A stretch of 64,000 nucleotides of DNA from CAVQBP01 sp963740945 (GTDB lineage: Bacteria; Bacteroidota; Ignavibacteria; Ignavibacteriales; Ignavibacteriaceae): contig CAVUGE010000018.1 of assembly GCA_963740945.1 (NCBI GenBank), positions 124,001-188,000 on the forward strand. Direction: 5' to 3'. Positions 54,258 to 63,022 of this stretch are shown here, piece by piece. Position numbers and translations under genes: made by a program. Every line of letters starts with the position of its first letter. The stretch's first letter is position 1. The notes below the pieces were generated by a model. That model did not search any database. It saw nothing but the letters and a program-made list of their open reading frames with translations, and was not told where the DNA came from.

Positions 54258-55176
54258 TGTAAGTCCAAAATTTGATACACTGCGTTATGCTAAAGCCGAA
54301 GGATGGATTATAACAGATGGAGAGATTATTGAAAGGATAAAAGACAAAACTGTTCCCAAAGGAGATGTACTTGAAATCTCGCGCGCTGCCGGAATAAATG
54401 CTGCAAAAAGAACTTCCGAAATAATAATTTTCTGTCATCCAATACCGGTTGATTGGGTAAATGTTTCTTATGAAGTTTATGAAAATAAAATCAAAGTAAC
54501 TTCGGAAGTAAAGGCAATCTGGAAAACAGGTGTTGAAATGGAAGCGATTACTGCTGTAACGGCTTCATTATTAAATATGTATGATATGCTTAAACCTCTT
54601 ACGAATAATCTGCTAATCACTGATATTAAGGTTGTTGAAAAAAGGGGAGGGAAGAGTAATTTTAAAGATGAACATCCAGATATAAAAGCGGCAGTTGTTG
54701 TAATCTCCGATTCTACATTCAAAAAAGAAAGAGAAGATAAATCCGGGAAAGCTATAAAAGAGTTTTTAGAGAATAATTCAATTGCTGTGGAATTTTATGA
54801 AGTTTTGGCGGATGATAAAGAAAGAATAAAAATAAGGCTTAAAGAACTATCTGACAAAGAAAAAATAGACCTGATTTTAACCACAGGAGGTACCGGATTA
54901 GGGCCAAAAGATTTAACACCGGAAGCTGTTTCTGAAGTGATAGAGAAACAGGTTCCCGGTATCGTTGAAGCTATCAGAAAATATGGGAAAGACAGGACCC
55001 CTTACGCAATGCTTTCAAGAGAAGTTGCCGGAACCCGGGGGGGTTCAATTATTATAACTCTTCCAGGAAGCTCACGGGGAGCTTTAGAAAGTCTTCATGC
55101 TTTATTTCCAGGGTTGCTTCATGCATATTCAATGATGCAGGGAGGGGGACATAAGGAGGAATGGATGAATGGATGA
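54250..55176 (+). CDS. moaCB: Bifunctional MoaC-MoaB molybdenum cofactor protein
   Basis: Two domains in 308 residues. The N-terminal MoaC part (about 1-145), cyclic pyranopterin monophosphate synthase, shows FCHPIPVDWV and KTGVEMEAITAVTASLLNMYDM. The C-terminal MoaB/MogA part (about 150-305), molybdopterin adenylyltransferase-like, shows TTGGTGLGPKDLTPEAV and the SRGALES stretch. The start overlaps the transporter gene by eight bases. The last residues (EEWMNG) come from the tandem repeat that follows. moaD, moaE and mobA are not in the window. Confidence 0.93.
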   Translation: MIDVSPKFDTLRYAKAEGWIITDGEIIERIKDKTVPKGDVLEISRAAGINAAKRTSEIIIFCHPIPVDWVNVSYEVYENKIKVTSEVKAIWKTGVEMEAITAVTASLLNMYDMLKPLTNNLLITDIKVVEKRGGKSNFKDEHPDIKAAVVVISDSTFKKEREDKSGKAIKEFLENNSIAVEFYEVLADDKERIKIRLKELSDKEKIDLILTTGGTGLGPKDLTPEAVSEVIEKQVPGIVEAIRKYGKDRTPYAMLSREVAGTRGGSIIITLPGSSRGALESLHALFPGLLHAYSMMQGGGHKEEWMNG

Positions 55177-55235
55177 ATGGAAAAATGGAGTTATGGGGGA
55201 ATGGAGGAATGGAGGAATGGAGGATTGAATGAATG
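55153..55235. repeat. Minisatellite-like GGAGGAATGG array
   Basis: Degenerate units of about eight to nine bases (GGAATGGAT, GAATGGAGG, AATGGAGGA) run through 55153-55235. They overlap the end of moaCB and supply its stop codon, and extend into the leader of moeA. No other function is visible. Confidence 0.75.
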
Positions 55236-55303
55236 TCTTTTTAATTGTAGTACTTTTGGGAAAGGTTTTAAGGGTTTGGAAAATTAAAAAAAGAGAAATA
55301 AAA

Positions 55304-56512
55304 ATGATTACAATTCAGGAAGCTTTAAATATTGTTCTGGAAAATATTCCTCATTCTGAATTTGAGGAACTTGAACTTATAAATGCAGCAGGGAAGAGAC
55401 TGGCTGAAGATATTTATTCTCCGTTTCCATCTCCCAGATTTAATAACAGCACTATGGACGGTTTTGCCGTAAAATATGAAGATTATCAGAAGAAAAAGTT
55501 ATTAAGAATATCCGGAGAGAGTAAAGCCGGCGTTTCTTTCAACAAGGAAATAAAAGATGGTGATGCTGTTGTTATAAGTACAGGTGCAAGAATACCAGAG
55601 GGGACTGATACTGTGATACCTATTGAAGATATTGAAAGGATAGAAAATGAAATCCTTATAAAAGAAGATGCTAAAAGATTACAGAATATCAGATTTACCG
55701 GTGAAGAGTACAAAACAAATGAACTGCTGATTCTGAAGGATACTAATTTAAGTTCGGCACAACTTGGTTTACTTGCCTCAATCGGGAAGTCAAAAGTAAA
55801 GGTGTATAAAAGCCCTCAGGTATCAATTATTACAACCGGAACCGAGCTTAACTATGGTGATCAGGAAATTGAAGAAGATAAAATATTTGATTCGAATGGT
55901 ATTATGCTTTCCACGGCAGTTAAAGAATGTGGAGGTAATCCAGTGTTATCTGCCATTGTTGAGGATGATTTAACTTCAACTATAGAAATACTTCAAAGAG
56001 CAGAAGAAATCTCGGATATAATCTTATTTACCGGAGGAGTTTCGGTGGGTGAGCATGATTATGTTAAGAATGCTGCAAATGAATGCGGATTTAAGGAAAT
56101 GTTCTGGAGGGTAAAGCAAAAGCCCGGTAAACCTTTATTCTTCGCTGTGAAACAGGGAAACAAAAGGACTAAATTACTATTTGGTTTACCAGGTAATCCT
56201 GTCTCCGCTTACATCTGCTTTTTCCATTATGCTGCGCAAGTCATTTATAGATTGAATTGCTCTGAATTATTATATAAAAGGATATATACTCTTTCTTCAC
56301 GGAAAATTGTGAATAACAAGGATAGAGCGCAATTTTTGAGGGTAAAATTAGTTAATGAAGATAATGCACTAAAATTTGAAATTCTAAATCAACAAGATTC
56401 ATTTATGATTACATCAATATCAGGTGCGGATGGTTATATTATTGTGGAAGAGGATCAGACTATAGAGAAAGACACATTGGTTGAAATATTTTTATTTCCA
56501 AACAGGTGGTAA
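55304..56512 (+). CDS. moeA: Molybdopterin molybdenumtransferase MoeA
   Basis: Inserts molybdenum into adenylated molybdopterin. Conserved parts include NNSTMDGFAVK (about residues 46-56), TGARIPEGTDTVIP, a TTGTELNYG segment, FTGGVSVGEHDYVK and KPLFFAVK followed by FGLPGNPVSAY. I chose the ATG at 55304 (402 residues) because the family starts near MITIQEAL; the ATG at 55229 lies in the minisatellite and would add 25 unrelated residues. The stop abuts the ATG of the MOSC gene. Confidence 0.93.
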   Translation: MITIQEALNIVLENIPHSEFEELELINAAGKRLAEDIYSPFPSPRFNNSTMDGFAVKYEDYQKKKLLRISGESKAGVSFNKEIKDGDAVVISTGARIPEGTDTVIPIEDIERIENEILIKEDAKRLQNIRFTGEEYKTNELLILKDTNLSSAQLGLLASIGKSKVKVYKSPQVSIITTGTELNYGDQEIEEDKIFDSNGIMLSTAVKECGGNPVLSAIVEDDLTSTIEILQRAEEISDIILFTGGVSVGEHDYVKNAANECGFKEMFWRVKQKPGKPLFFAVKQGNKRTKLLFGLPGNPVSAYICFFHYAAQVIYRLNCSELLYKRIYTLSSRKIVNNKDRAQFLRVKLVNEDNALKFEILNQQDSFMITSISGADGYIIVEEDQTIEKDTLVEIFLFPNRW

Positions 56513-56947
56513 ATGGGATATATTGAAGCAATATGCATTAGCAAGAAAAAAGGAATCGTTAAAAAACCGATTTCAAATTCAAGATTCATCGAAGATTGGG
56601 GAATTGAAGGGGATGTTCATGCCGGTAAATGGCATAGACAGGTATCTTTATTGGCGGGAGAAAGTATCGACAGGATGAAAGAGATAATCCCATCTCTTTC
56701 ACAGGGTGCCTTTGCTGAAAATATTATTATGCGCGAGATTGATCCGTCGGAACTTAATATTGGGGATGAATTAATACTTAATGACGAAGTTATTTTGGAA
56801 ATTACACAAATCGGAAAAGAATGTCATACTTCATGTTCAATAAAAACAATTACAGGTGATTGTATTATGCCGCGGGAAGGTTTGTTTGCGAAAGTAGTAA
56901 AAGGGGGGTATGTGAATCCCGGGGATCCGGTTATACTAAACATGTAA
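56513..56947 (+). CDS. MOSC-domain protein
   Basis: A 144-residue MOSC domain, found in molybdenum cofactor sulfurase C-termini and related stand-alone proteins. GDVHAGKWHRQVSLL (about residues 33-47), GAFAENI and GKECHTSCSI (with the conserved cysteine) are recognisable. It begins directly at the moeA stop, so it is cotranscribed with the cofactor genes. Its role is probably transfer or handling of the cofactor or of sulfur; this is inference from the family and context. Confidence 0.85.
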   Translation: MGYIEAICISKKKGIVKKPISNSRFIEDWGIEGDVHAGKWHRQVSLLAGESIDRMKEIIPSLSQGAFAENIIMREIDPSELNIGDELILNDEVILEITQIGKECHTSCSIKTITGDCIMPREGLFAKVVKGGYVNPGDPVILNM

Positions 56948-56969
56948 CGCGAAACTCCGTTTCACAAAA

Positions 56970-56991
56970 GAGCAGACATTCCTGTCTGCTC
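56970..56991. terminator. Palindromic hairpin shared by convergent MOSC and sppA genes
   Basis: GAGCAGACATTCCTGTCTGCTC forms a nine-base stem with a TTCC loop, 22 bases after the MOSC stop. It overlaps the stop codon of the convergent sppA-like gene. It shares its core with the hairpin at 53029. It could serve as a bidirectional terminator, although no long T tract follows on the plus strand. Confidence 0.65.
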
Positions 56992-59413
56992 ATGGCAATA
57001 TATTCAAACTGCTTGAGTAGTAATCCATATAATCCATTGGAAGCATAAATAACGGATATCCATTATGATTCAGCCTAAACTTAAAATGTTCTATTAATGA
57101 ATCATTTTCAATATCAATTCCCAAAAACTTTGGTTTGATAAAATCAAAGCTGATTAAAGGCGGTTCCGGATATTGTATAAGATTATATTCTTTTCCATTT
57201 AATCCTGCCTTATCGGCCGCAATATTAATAGCATCAGAGAGTCCACCTAAAACATCAACTAATTTATTGTCCAATCCATCACTTCCGGACCAAACTCTTC
57301 CCTGTCCAATAGAATCCACATAAGAATAGGGGAGATTTCTTCCCTCAGAAACCTTATTAACAAATTCTTTATAATAGCCTTTAATAATCTTTTCTGCTTT
57401 ATCCTTTTCATCGGAAATCAAATCCCTGTTAGGCAAAGAAATTCCGGTAAACGGAATTACCATACTGAAAAGTAAATCAGCGTGCTTGCCCTGTTTAACA
57501 TAGTCTGTTGAAACACCCAATGTTTCTTTTAATCCTTTATTATAATACCAACCGCTTATAACTCCAATTGAACCGGTAATTGTATTTGGTGCTGCTACTA
57601 TCTTATCGCCATACATTGAAATCCAATAACCGCCGGAACCTGCTACATAACCCTGCGAAACAATAACAGGCTTTTTTTCTTTACATTTTTTCAATGCTTC
57701 TGCTACTACATCCGAAGCCATACCATCTCCTCCGGGAGAATCCACACGAAAAACCAACGCTTTTATATTATCATCATCAGCAATTGATTTTATATCTTTG
57801 GAAAGGCTCCGTGCTTTAATGCCTTCATCCATTGCACACACCCCCACTGCATAAACAATGGCAATCTCCGGTTTCTTTCCCCAGTAATTATCAGAAGGCA
57901 AATTGAACTCTGCAAGGGAATGGGGCGAAGTCATCCCTTTATTTTCACCTTCAAGTTTTTTAATAATTTCTTCAACTTTATCCCATCTCCCCAGTGTATC
58001 AACTAAATGATTTTCGAGCGCAGTCTGTGCCGTAAAGAGTGCTATACTGTCAATCAGCATATCAAATTTTTCCTTAGAAATATTTCTTGAAGTGCATATC
58101 TCATTTTTTGCCAGGGAATAATCATCATCGACGATCTCTTTCCACTGGATGCTGTCTGCTTCACTCATATTATCTCTTGAAAAAGTTTCAACAGCTGATT
58201 TATATTTAAAATATCTCAATTCGGTAAAGCCGACTCCAATTTTTTCCAGTGTACCTTTATAATACTGCCTTCCGAAAAGAAAACCCTGCAGCATAATTTC
58301 ACCCAAAGGATCCATAACAATTTTATCGGCAGCAGATGCAAACTGATAACCGCTAATACCTATTCTATCAATGAAAACTACTACATGTTTACCTGATTTC
58401 CTGAAATCGATTAATTTTTCTCTTAACTCCCACAGCATTTCTTTATTTATATTCATCCCGCTCGTATTTATTGCAATCCCAGCAATAGTATTATCATTTT
58501 TAGCTGCATCAATTTGTTTTATAAGTTCAAGAAGAGTATTTGAATTATCGAATAACCTATAGCGCTGGTATTTCGTATCTCCTAATAAATCGATTTTGGC
58601 ATAACTTGCTTTATTGAAAATTCCATGGAAAATATTTCTATCGTACCCGCCGATTCTTATTCCATAAATATTGCTTGAACCTCCATTATGTATGTGCACT
58701 TGCTCCGAAGAAAGTGCAGCCCTTCCGAAGCTGAACTGCCATCCAAGATTAAAAGATTTATCTTCAAAATATCTTCCTATAATCCTTATACCGGGAAGAG
58801 GTTCAATTGCAGCCCCTATGCTCCAGTTTACTGCTTCTTTAGGAAGATCTTTTTGAACAACATAATCTCCGAATAAAGATACTATTTCATTTCCTAAAGG
58901 TCTCAATGCCAGATCTATTGTTCCTTCACTATATTGATCAGTGGAGATATTACCGATTAAACCAATAGATAAATATTTTATTGGCCTGTATAAAGTACCT
59001 AAGGTGAAAATATCTGGGTTGTTAAAATATTCTATATCACCGGATGACCAGCCGTATCCAAAACCCAGAGAAAAAGCCGGTGAACCTACGGCAGCAGATA
59101 ATTTAAAATTTGTAACCGTGAAGTTTGATTCGGAATTGTGTACTGCACTGAAGCCAAAATGTGGTACCCCGCTAAATAAACCCCAATTTTTGAAATTGTC
59201 TCTACCGGCATTTGACCATAAGAATAATAAGTCAAATTGGTCTAAATTGTTCAATGTTGCAGGATTGTCATACCCATATAAACCAAATTTCATTGCTCCG
59301 GGTGAAGTCAAACCGAATTTATTCTGTTTGTAGTAAAAAGAATGGTCCTGAGCCTGTAATGTAAATATTATGAAAGAAAATATAAGCAAAGACAAGTGAA
59401 ATATTTTCATCAT
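56990..59413 (-). CDS. sppA: SppA-type S49 peptidase with N-terminal outer-membrane barrel-like domain
   Basis: An 807-residue exported protein. After the signal peptide (about residues 1-21), about 240 residues show alternating aromatic/polar strands typical of an outer-membrane beta barrel (FGLYGYDNP, FSLGFGYGWSSG, GIRIIGRYF, FNLGWQFSFG). Two S49 domains follow (about 275-800): the Lys general base is in YFKYKSAVE and the Ser nucleophile in VAGSGGYW. Length exceeds E. coli SppA (618 residues) by about the barrel. The start may be the second ATG (59410), which has better spacing from GGGAG. Probably membrane-bound; the role is uncertain. Confidence 0.85.
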   Translation of the reverse strand: MMKIFHLSLLIFSFIIFTLQAQDHSFYYKQNKFGLTSPGAMKFGLYGYDNPATLNNLDQFDLLFLWSNAGRDNFKNWGLFSGVPHFGFSAVHNSESNFTVTNFKLSAAVGSPAFSLGFGYGWSSGDIEYFNNPDIFTLGTLYRPIKYLSIGLIGNISTDQYSEGTIDLALRPLGNEIVSLFGDYVVQKDLPKEAVNWSIGAAIEPLPGIRIIGRYFEDKSFNLGWQFSFGRAALSSEQVHIHNGGSSNIYGIRIGGYDRNIFHGIFNKASYAKIDLLGDTKYQRYRLFDNSNTLLELIKQIDAAKNDNTIAGIAINTSGMNINKEMLWELREKLIDFRKSGKHVVVFIDRIGISGYQFASAADKIVMDPLGEIMLQGFLFGRQYYKGTLEKIGVGFTELRYFKYKSAVETFSRDNMSEADSIQWKEIVDDDYSLAKNEICTSRNISKEKFDMLIDSIALFTAQTALENHLVDTLGRWDKVEEIIKKLEGENKGMTSPHSLAEFNLPSDNYWGKKPEIAIVYAVGVCAMDEGIKARSLSKDIKSIADDDNIKALVFRVDSPGGDGMASDVVAEALKKCKEKKPVIVSQGYVAGSGGYWISMYGDKIVAAPNTITGSIGVISGWYYNKGLKETLGVSTDYVKQGKHADLLFSMVIPFTGISLPNRDLISDEKDKAEKIIKGYYKEFVNKVSEGRNLPYSYVDSIGQGRVWSGSDGLDNKLVDVLGGLSDAINIAADKAGLNGKEYNLIQYPEPPLISFDFIKPKFLGIDIENDSLIEHFKFRLNHNGYPLFMLPMDYMDYYSSSLNILP

Positions 59414-59521
59414 TCTCTCCCGGATTTTAAGGATAGTCTAAAGCCTATTAAATCAGAGAATCTTAAAAGATTATACAACAAAATTAGTTAATTACCCGGC
59501 TTACGCAAATTATAAGACTAC

Positions 59522-59655
59522 TCAACTCTAAAAATCTCGACGAAATAGCGTAGGTTTTCCCCTATTTTTTCAATTCTAAGCCATTCTTTTCCTATTGAGC
59601 CTATAATCTAACTCTCCTCACGCAAAATACTCTCTCAAAATCGATTTTTCCATCC
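59522..59655. repeat. Dispersed intergenic repeat B, copy 2
   Basis: Matches 39977-40101 along its length, including ACGAAATAGCGTAGGTTTTC and the terminal AAAATCGATTT. Both copies lie in the same orientation. CTTACGCAAATTATAAGA just upstream (about 59501-59518) resembles the end of the MITE-like family. Confidence 0.75.
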
Positions 59656-60331
59656 ACAAATAATAGATTTAATATGTTATTTGTTCAATCTTGCATTTAA
59701 TTCTAACGAACTCTTGTCAGCCTATAATTTAGAACGGCAAATAAAAGATTTTGACAAAAATGTCACTCTTTTGCATCCTGTATCCTTATGTATTTAATCT
59801 GCATTTATGCCTCTATCCTTCCTCCAAGCTACATCCAAGCTTCCTCCAAGTTAACACCACACTAAAAATTCATCAAAATTCCTATAAAACCATCTTAAAT
59901 AATTTTATTTCAACTGACAAAATTGGCAGACTCAAGATACTCTCCAAAATTTATCTTAAAACCTTATTTATTGTTACGACCTTAGTACATCTATTCATAA
60001 ATACGGTGACCTATTTTATTCTTAATCTTGTTCGTAATCATAATCATGCTCGTACTCATAATCCTAATCCTAATCCCTCAAGGAGTAAGAGCAAATGTAG
60101 AATTAATATGTCATCGTAATTAAGAATAAGTACTTAGTTACACAAAATAATTAAAATTATCGAACCTTACGACCTTATTAATATATATTTACACATTTTC
60201 AATAAGCTTCCATACCCATCCTTCTCCCATTTATCCAATTAATTAATAGAAAAACGATTAAATTCATTTAAAATTTTATAAATTATGCATACCTCTTTAT
60301 ATTTGTAATCTCACTAATTTTGGATTAAAAA
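59656..60331. other. Long gene-free region before aroC, with short tandem arrays
   Basis: No credible gene. It has a CATCCAAGC/CTCCAAG array (about 59818-59852) and a hexamer-like array (AATCAT, ACTCAT, AATCCT; about 60024-60085). A 122-codon plus-strand frame (59751-60119) is mostly translated repeat and lacks a ribosome-binding site, so I do not call it. The aroC promoter is presumably in the last 150 bases. Confidence 0.55.
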
Positions 60332-61546
60332 ATGATAAGATTTCTCACTGCAGGTGAATCCCACGGAAAAGCAGTAATTGCTATCCTTGAAGGATTTCCT
60401 TCGAATATTAAAATTGAAAATGATTATATAAATTTTCATCTTAAAAGAAGACAGGCTGGATACGGCAGAGGTTTAAGAATGAAAATTGAAACAGATACTG
60501 CAGAAATTTTATCCGGTATAAGATTTCAAAAGACTCTCGGGTCTCCAATTACTTTATTAATAAAAAACAGGGATTGGGAAAACTGGATTTCCAAAATGAC
60601 GCCGGATAAAAGAAAAGAAATTGTTGAAAAAATCACTATTCCAAGACCCGGACATGCCGATCTTGTTGGTATTTCCAAGTTTAATTTTAATGATATTCGG
60701 AATTCAATAGAAAGGTCAAGCGCTCGTGAAACTGCTGCCAGAGTGGCTGTTGGTTCAATCGCAAGGAAGTTTCTCCAGGAATTCGGAATTTATTTCGGTA
60801 GCTATGTTGAAGGTATCGGAGGGATATATTCCAAAAATAATTTTTTGGAGAAATTGTTTAATAATGATCTGCCGAAGAATTTTAGTGCATGGAGTTTATC
60901 GGTAGAGTCAGATAAAAGTGATGTCAGAGTTCTCGATAAAGAACACGAAGAAAAGATTATAAATAAAATAAAAGAAGCAAAAAAGAAGGGGGATACTTTA
61001 GGAGGGACATTCGTCGCTGTTGCAACCGGTGTTCCTGTTGGTCTTGCCAGTTTCGTTCATTATGATACAAAATTAGACGCAGAAATTACTCAATCCATCA
61101 TGTCAATTAATGCAGTTAAAGCGGTAGCAATTGGTTCAGGTTTCGAATCTGCAGAAAAATTTGGTTCCGAATCTCATGATGAAATAATAAAAACCAAAGA
61201 GGGTTTTTCAAGAAAAACTAACCGCGCCGGCGGAATTGAAGGGGGCATCTCTACTGGTCTGCCTATTATAGTTCGCGGTGCAATGAAACCCATTGCTACT
61301 TTAATGAGCCCTATTGAAAGTGTAGATCTTAAAACAATGAAAATTGTGGATGCAAGACGGGAACGTAGCGATTTTGTTGCTGTACCCGCTTGTGCTGTTA
61401 TTGCAGAATCTATGCTCGCATGGTCGATTGCAAAGTATTTCCTCTTGAAATTCGGTGGTGATTCGATTGAAGAAACGAAAGATAATTTCAAAAGCTATAC
61501 ATCAAAGTTGAATAAAAGAATTACTAAAAATTTTAAGGCTAAATAA
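60332..61546 (+). CDS. aroC: Chorismate synthase
   Basis: Flavin-dependent enzyme that converts 5-enolpyruvylshikimate 3-phosphate to chorismate, the last step of the shikimate pathway. The start GESHGKAV (about residues 8-15), RRQAGYGRG, PRPGHADLVG, SSARETAARVA and GGIEGGISTG are all signature regions, and the C-terminal DARRERSDFVAVPA is present. At 404 residues it is full length. The ribosome-binding site is weak. No other shikimate gene is nearby. Confidence 0.96.
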   Translation: MIRFLTAGESHGKAVIAILEGFPSNIKIENDYINFHLKRRQAGYGRGLRMKIETDTAEILSGIRFQKTLGSPITLLIKNRDWENWISKMTPDKRKEIVEKITIPRPGHADLVGISKFNFNDIRNSIERSSARETAARVAVGSIARKFLQEFGIYFGSYVEGIGGIYSKNNFLEKLFNNDLPKNFSAWSLSVESDKSDVRVLDKEHEEKIINKIKEAKKKGDTLGGTFVAVATGVPVGLASFVHYDTKLDAEITQSIMSINAVKAVAIGSGFESAEKFGSESHDEIIKTKEGFSRKTNRAGGIEGGISTGLPIIVRGAMKPIATLMSPIESVDLKTMKIVDARRERSDFVAVPACAVIAESMLAWSIAKYFLLKFGGDSIEETKDNFKSYTSKLNKRITKNFKAK

Positions 61547-61554
61547 AAAAATAA

Positions 61555-62196
61555 ATGGTAGTAATAAAAAAATTTATTTTTAATCCTTTTTCTGAAAATA
61601 CATATGTTGTCTGGGATGAAGAGACATTTGAAGGTATGATTGTAGATCCGGGCTGCATTGATCCTTTTGAAGAAAAACAGTTGGAAGATTTTATTGCAGA
61701 AAGAAACATTTCGGTTAAGTATCTCATTATTACTCACTGCCATATTGATCATATCCTTGGCTGCAGATTTATTAAAGAGAAATATTCTCCCACTTTTATA
61801 GTCCCTGAAGATGATCTCCCATTATTAGAAAATGCGGATAAACAGGCAGATACTTTCGGAATCGAAATTGAAAAACTCCCTTCCCCTGATGAATATTTAA
61901 GTGAAAGTTCTAAAATCATTTTGGGAAATTCTAATATAAAAGTATTATCAACTCCCGGACATTCACCCGGAGAACATTGTCTTTATTTCGAAAATGAAAA
62001 ATTCTGTTTAACAGGAGACGTTTTATTTCAAAAAAGTATCGGCAGAACAGATTTGTGGGGAGGGGACTACTCGATTCTATTGAATTCAATAAAGGAGAAA
62101 CTATTTACATTACCTGATGATGTAATAATTTATCCGGGACATGGCGAAAGCAGTGAAATCGGAATTGAAAAAAGTGAAAATCCCTTTTGGAACTAA
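61555..62196 (+). CDS. Metallo-beta-lactamase-fold hydrolase (glyoxalase II-like)
   Basis: A 213-residue MBL-fold protein. The metal motif HCHIDH is near residues 61-66. Further metal ligands are in STPGHSPGEH (about 139-148), LTGDVLF and YPGHGESSEI. It matches the small YcbL/GloB-like subfamily, which hydrolyses thioesters, although the substrate here is unknown. It starts eight bases after aroC and may be cotranscribed. Confidence 0.9.
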   Translation: MVVIKKFIFNPFSENTYVVWDEETFEGMIVDPGCIDPFEEKQLEDFIAERNISVKYLIITHCHIDHILGCRFIKEKYSPTFIVPEDDLPLLENADKQADTFGIEIEKLPSPDEYLSESSKIILGNSNIKVLSTPGHSPGEHCLYFENEKFCLTGDVLFQKSIGRTDLWGGDYSILLNSIKEKLFTLPDDVIIYPGHGESSEIGIEKSENPFWN

Positions 62197-62254
62197 CTGT
62201 CTTTTATAAATTATATGTTTTATCTTTATATTTAAGAAAAGAATAAAATTATTC

Positions 62255-63022
62255 ATGATCTCACAGAAAAAATCAGGGAAAAATATTGTCTATCTTCTTA
62301 TTAGTTATTTCCTTCTATGGATAATATTATTCGAATTTATTTTACCATCAAATAATTTTCTTCCCAAACCTTCAATTGTGATTGATTCTTTCGGCGCTTT
62401 ATGGAATGATTATCATATTTTAAGAAATTTTATATCTTCGGCAGCATCTGTTTATATTACAATGATTGCAGCTTATTATTTACTCAGGATATTGAATAAA
62501 TATCTTTTACATGAAAAAGAAGGAATCAAATATTTTATTTTTTCAATTGAATGGTTCTCTAAATATATTCCAGGAATTATTTGGGGCTTTTTATTAATCT
62601 TCTGGTTCCCCCAATCTGAATATGTCAAATATTTTTTCATTTTTATTGTCGTATTCAATTCATTGTTATTGGAACATGTAAAATTATCTTCTAAAGTTGA
62701 CCGGGTTTATATTGATTCAGCATTATCATTAGGGGCAGGTAATTCTCTTATTGCCAACAAGGTTATCTGGAAATCGTTTCAGCCCGATTTAATGGAATAC
62801 ATTTACCATAATCATCTTTATTACTGGACTATTTTAATAATTTTCGAATTTGCTAATTACGGCAATGGATTTGGAACCATTATTAGACGCGCCCTGGATT
62901 TTAAGGACTTATCGGCTTTAGTTGCCGTAATTATTGTTGCAGGGTTAATTATATTCCTTGGTTCTTATATGATCAGACATTTAATAAACAAATTCTTCTT
63001 CTGGAGAGGTATTGAGCACTGA
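62255..63022 (+). CDS. ABC transporter permease-like membrane protein (SsuC/TauC-like)
   Basis: A 255-residue membrane protein with about six helices. The N-terminal LPKPSIVIDSFGALWND stretch is typical of nitrate/sulfonate/taurine permeases, and SLGAGNSLIANKVIWKS occupies the place of the EAA loop (about residues 155-172). The loop lacks some conserved residues of the family, so it is divergent. It overlaps the next gene, an ABC ATPase, by 11 bases. No substrate-binding protein is in the window. Confidence 0.75.
   Translation: MISQKKSGKNIVYLLISYFLLWIILFEFILPSNNFLPKPSIVIDSFGALWNDYHILRNFISSAASVYITMIAAYYLLRILNKYLLHEKEGIKYFIFSIEWFSKYIPGIIWGFLLIFWFPQSEYVKYFFIFIVVFNSLLLEHVKLSSKVDRVYIDSALSLGAGNSLIANKVIWKSFQPDLMEYIYHNHLYYWTILIIFEFANYGNGFGTIIRRALDFKDLSALVAVIIVAGLIIFLGSYMIRHLINKFFFWRGIEH

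Noticed and set aside
59751..60119. A 122-codon plus-strand frame in the gap before aroC
   Set aside because: Much of it translates tandem repeats (HNHARTHNPNPNPSRSKSK), there is no ribosome-binding site, and no domain is recognisable.
61495..61752. Minus-strand frames overlapping aroC and the MBL-fold gene
   Set aside because: They are antisense to well-supported genes and show no domain content.
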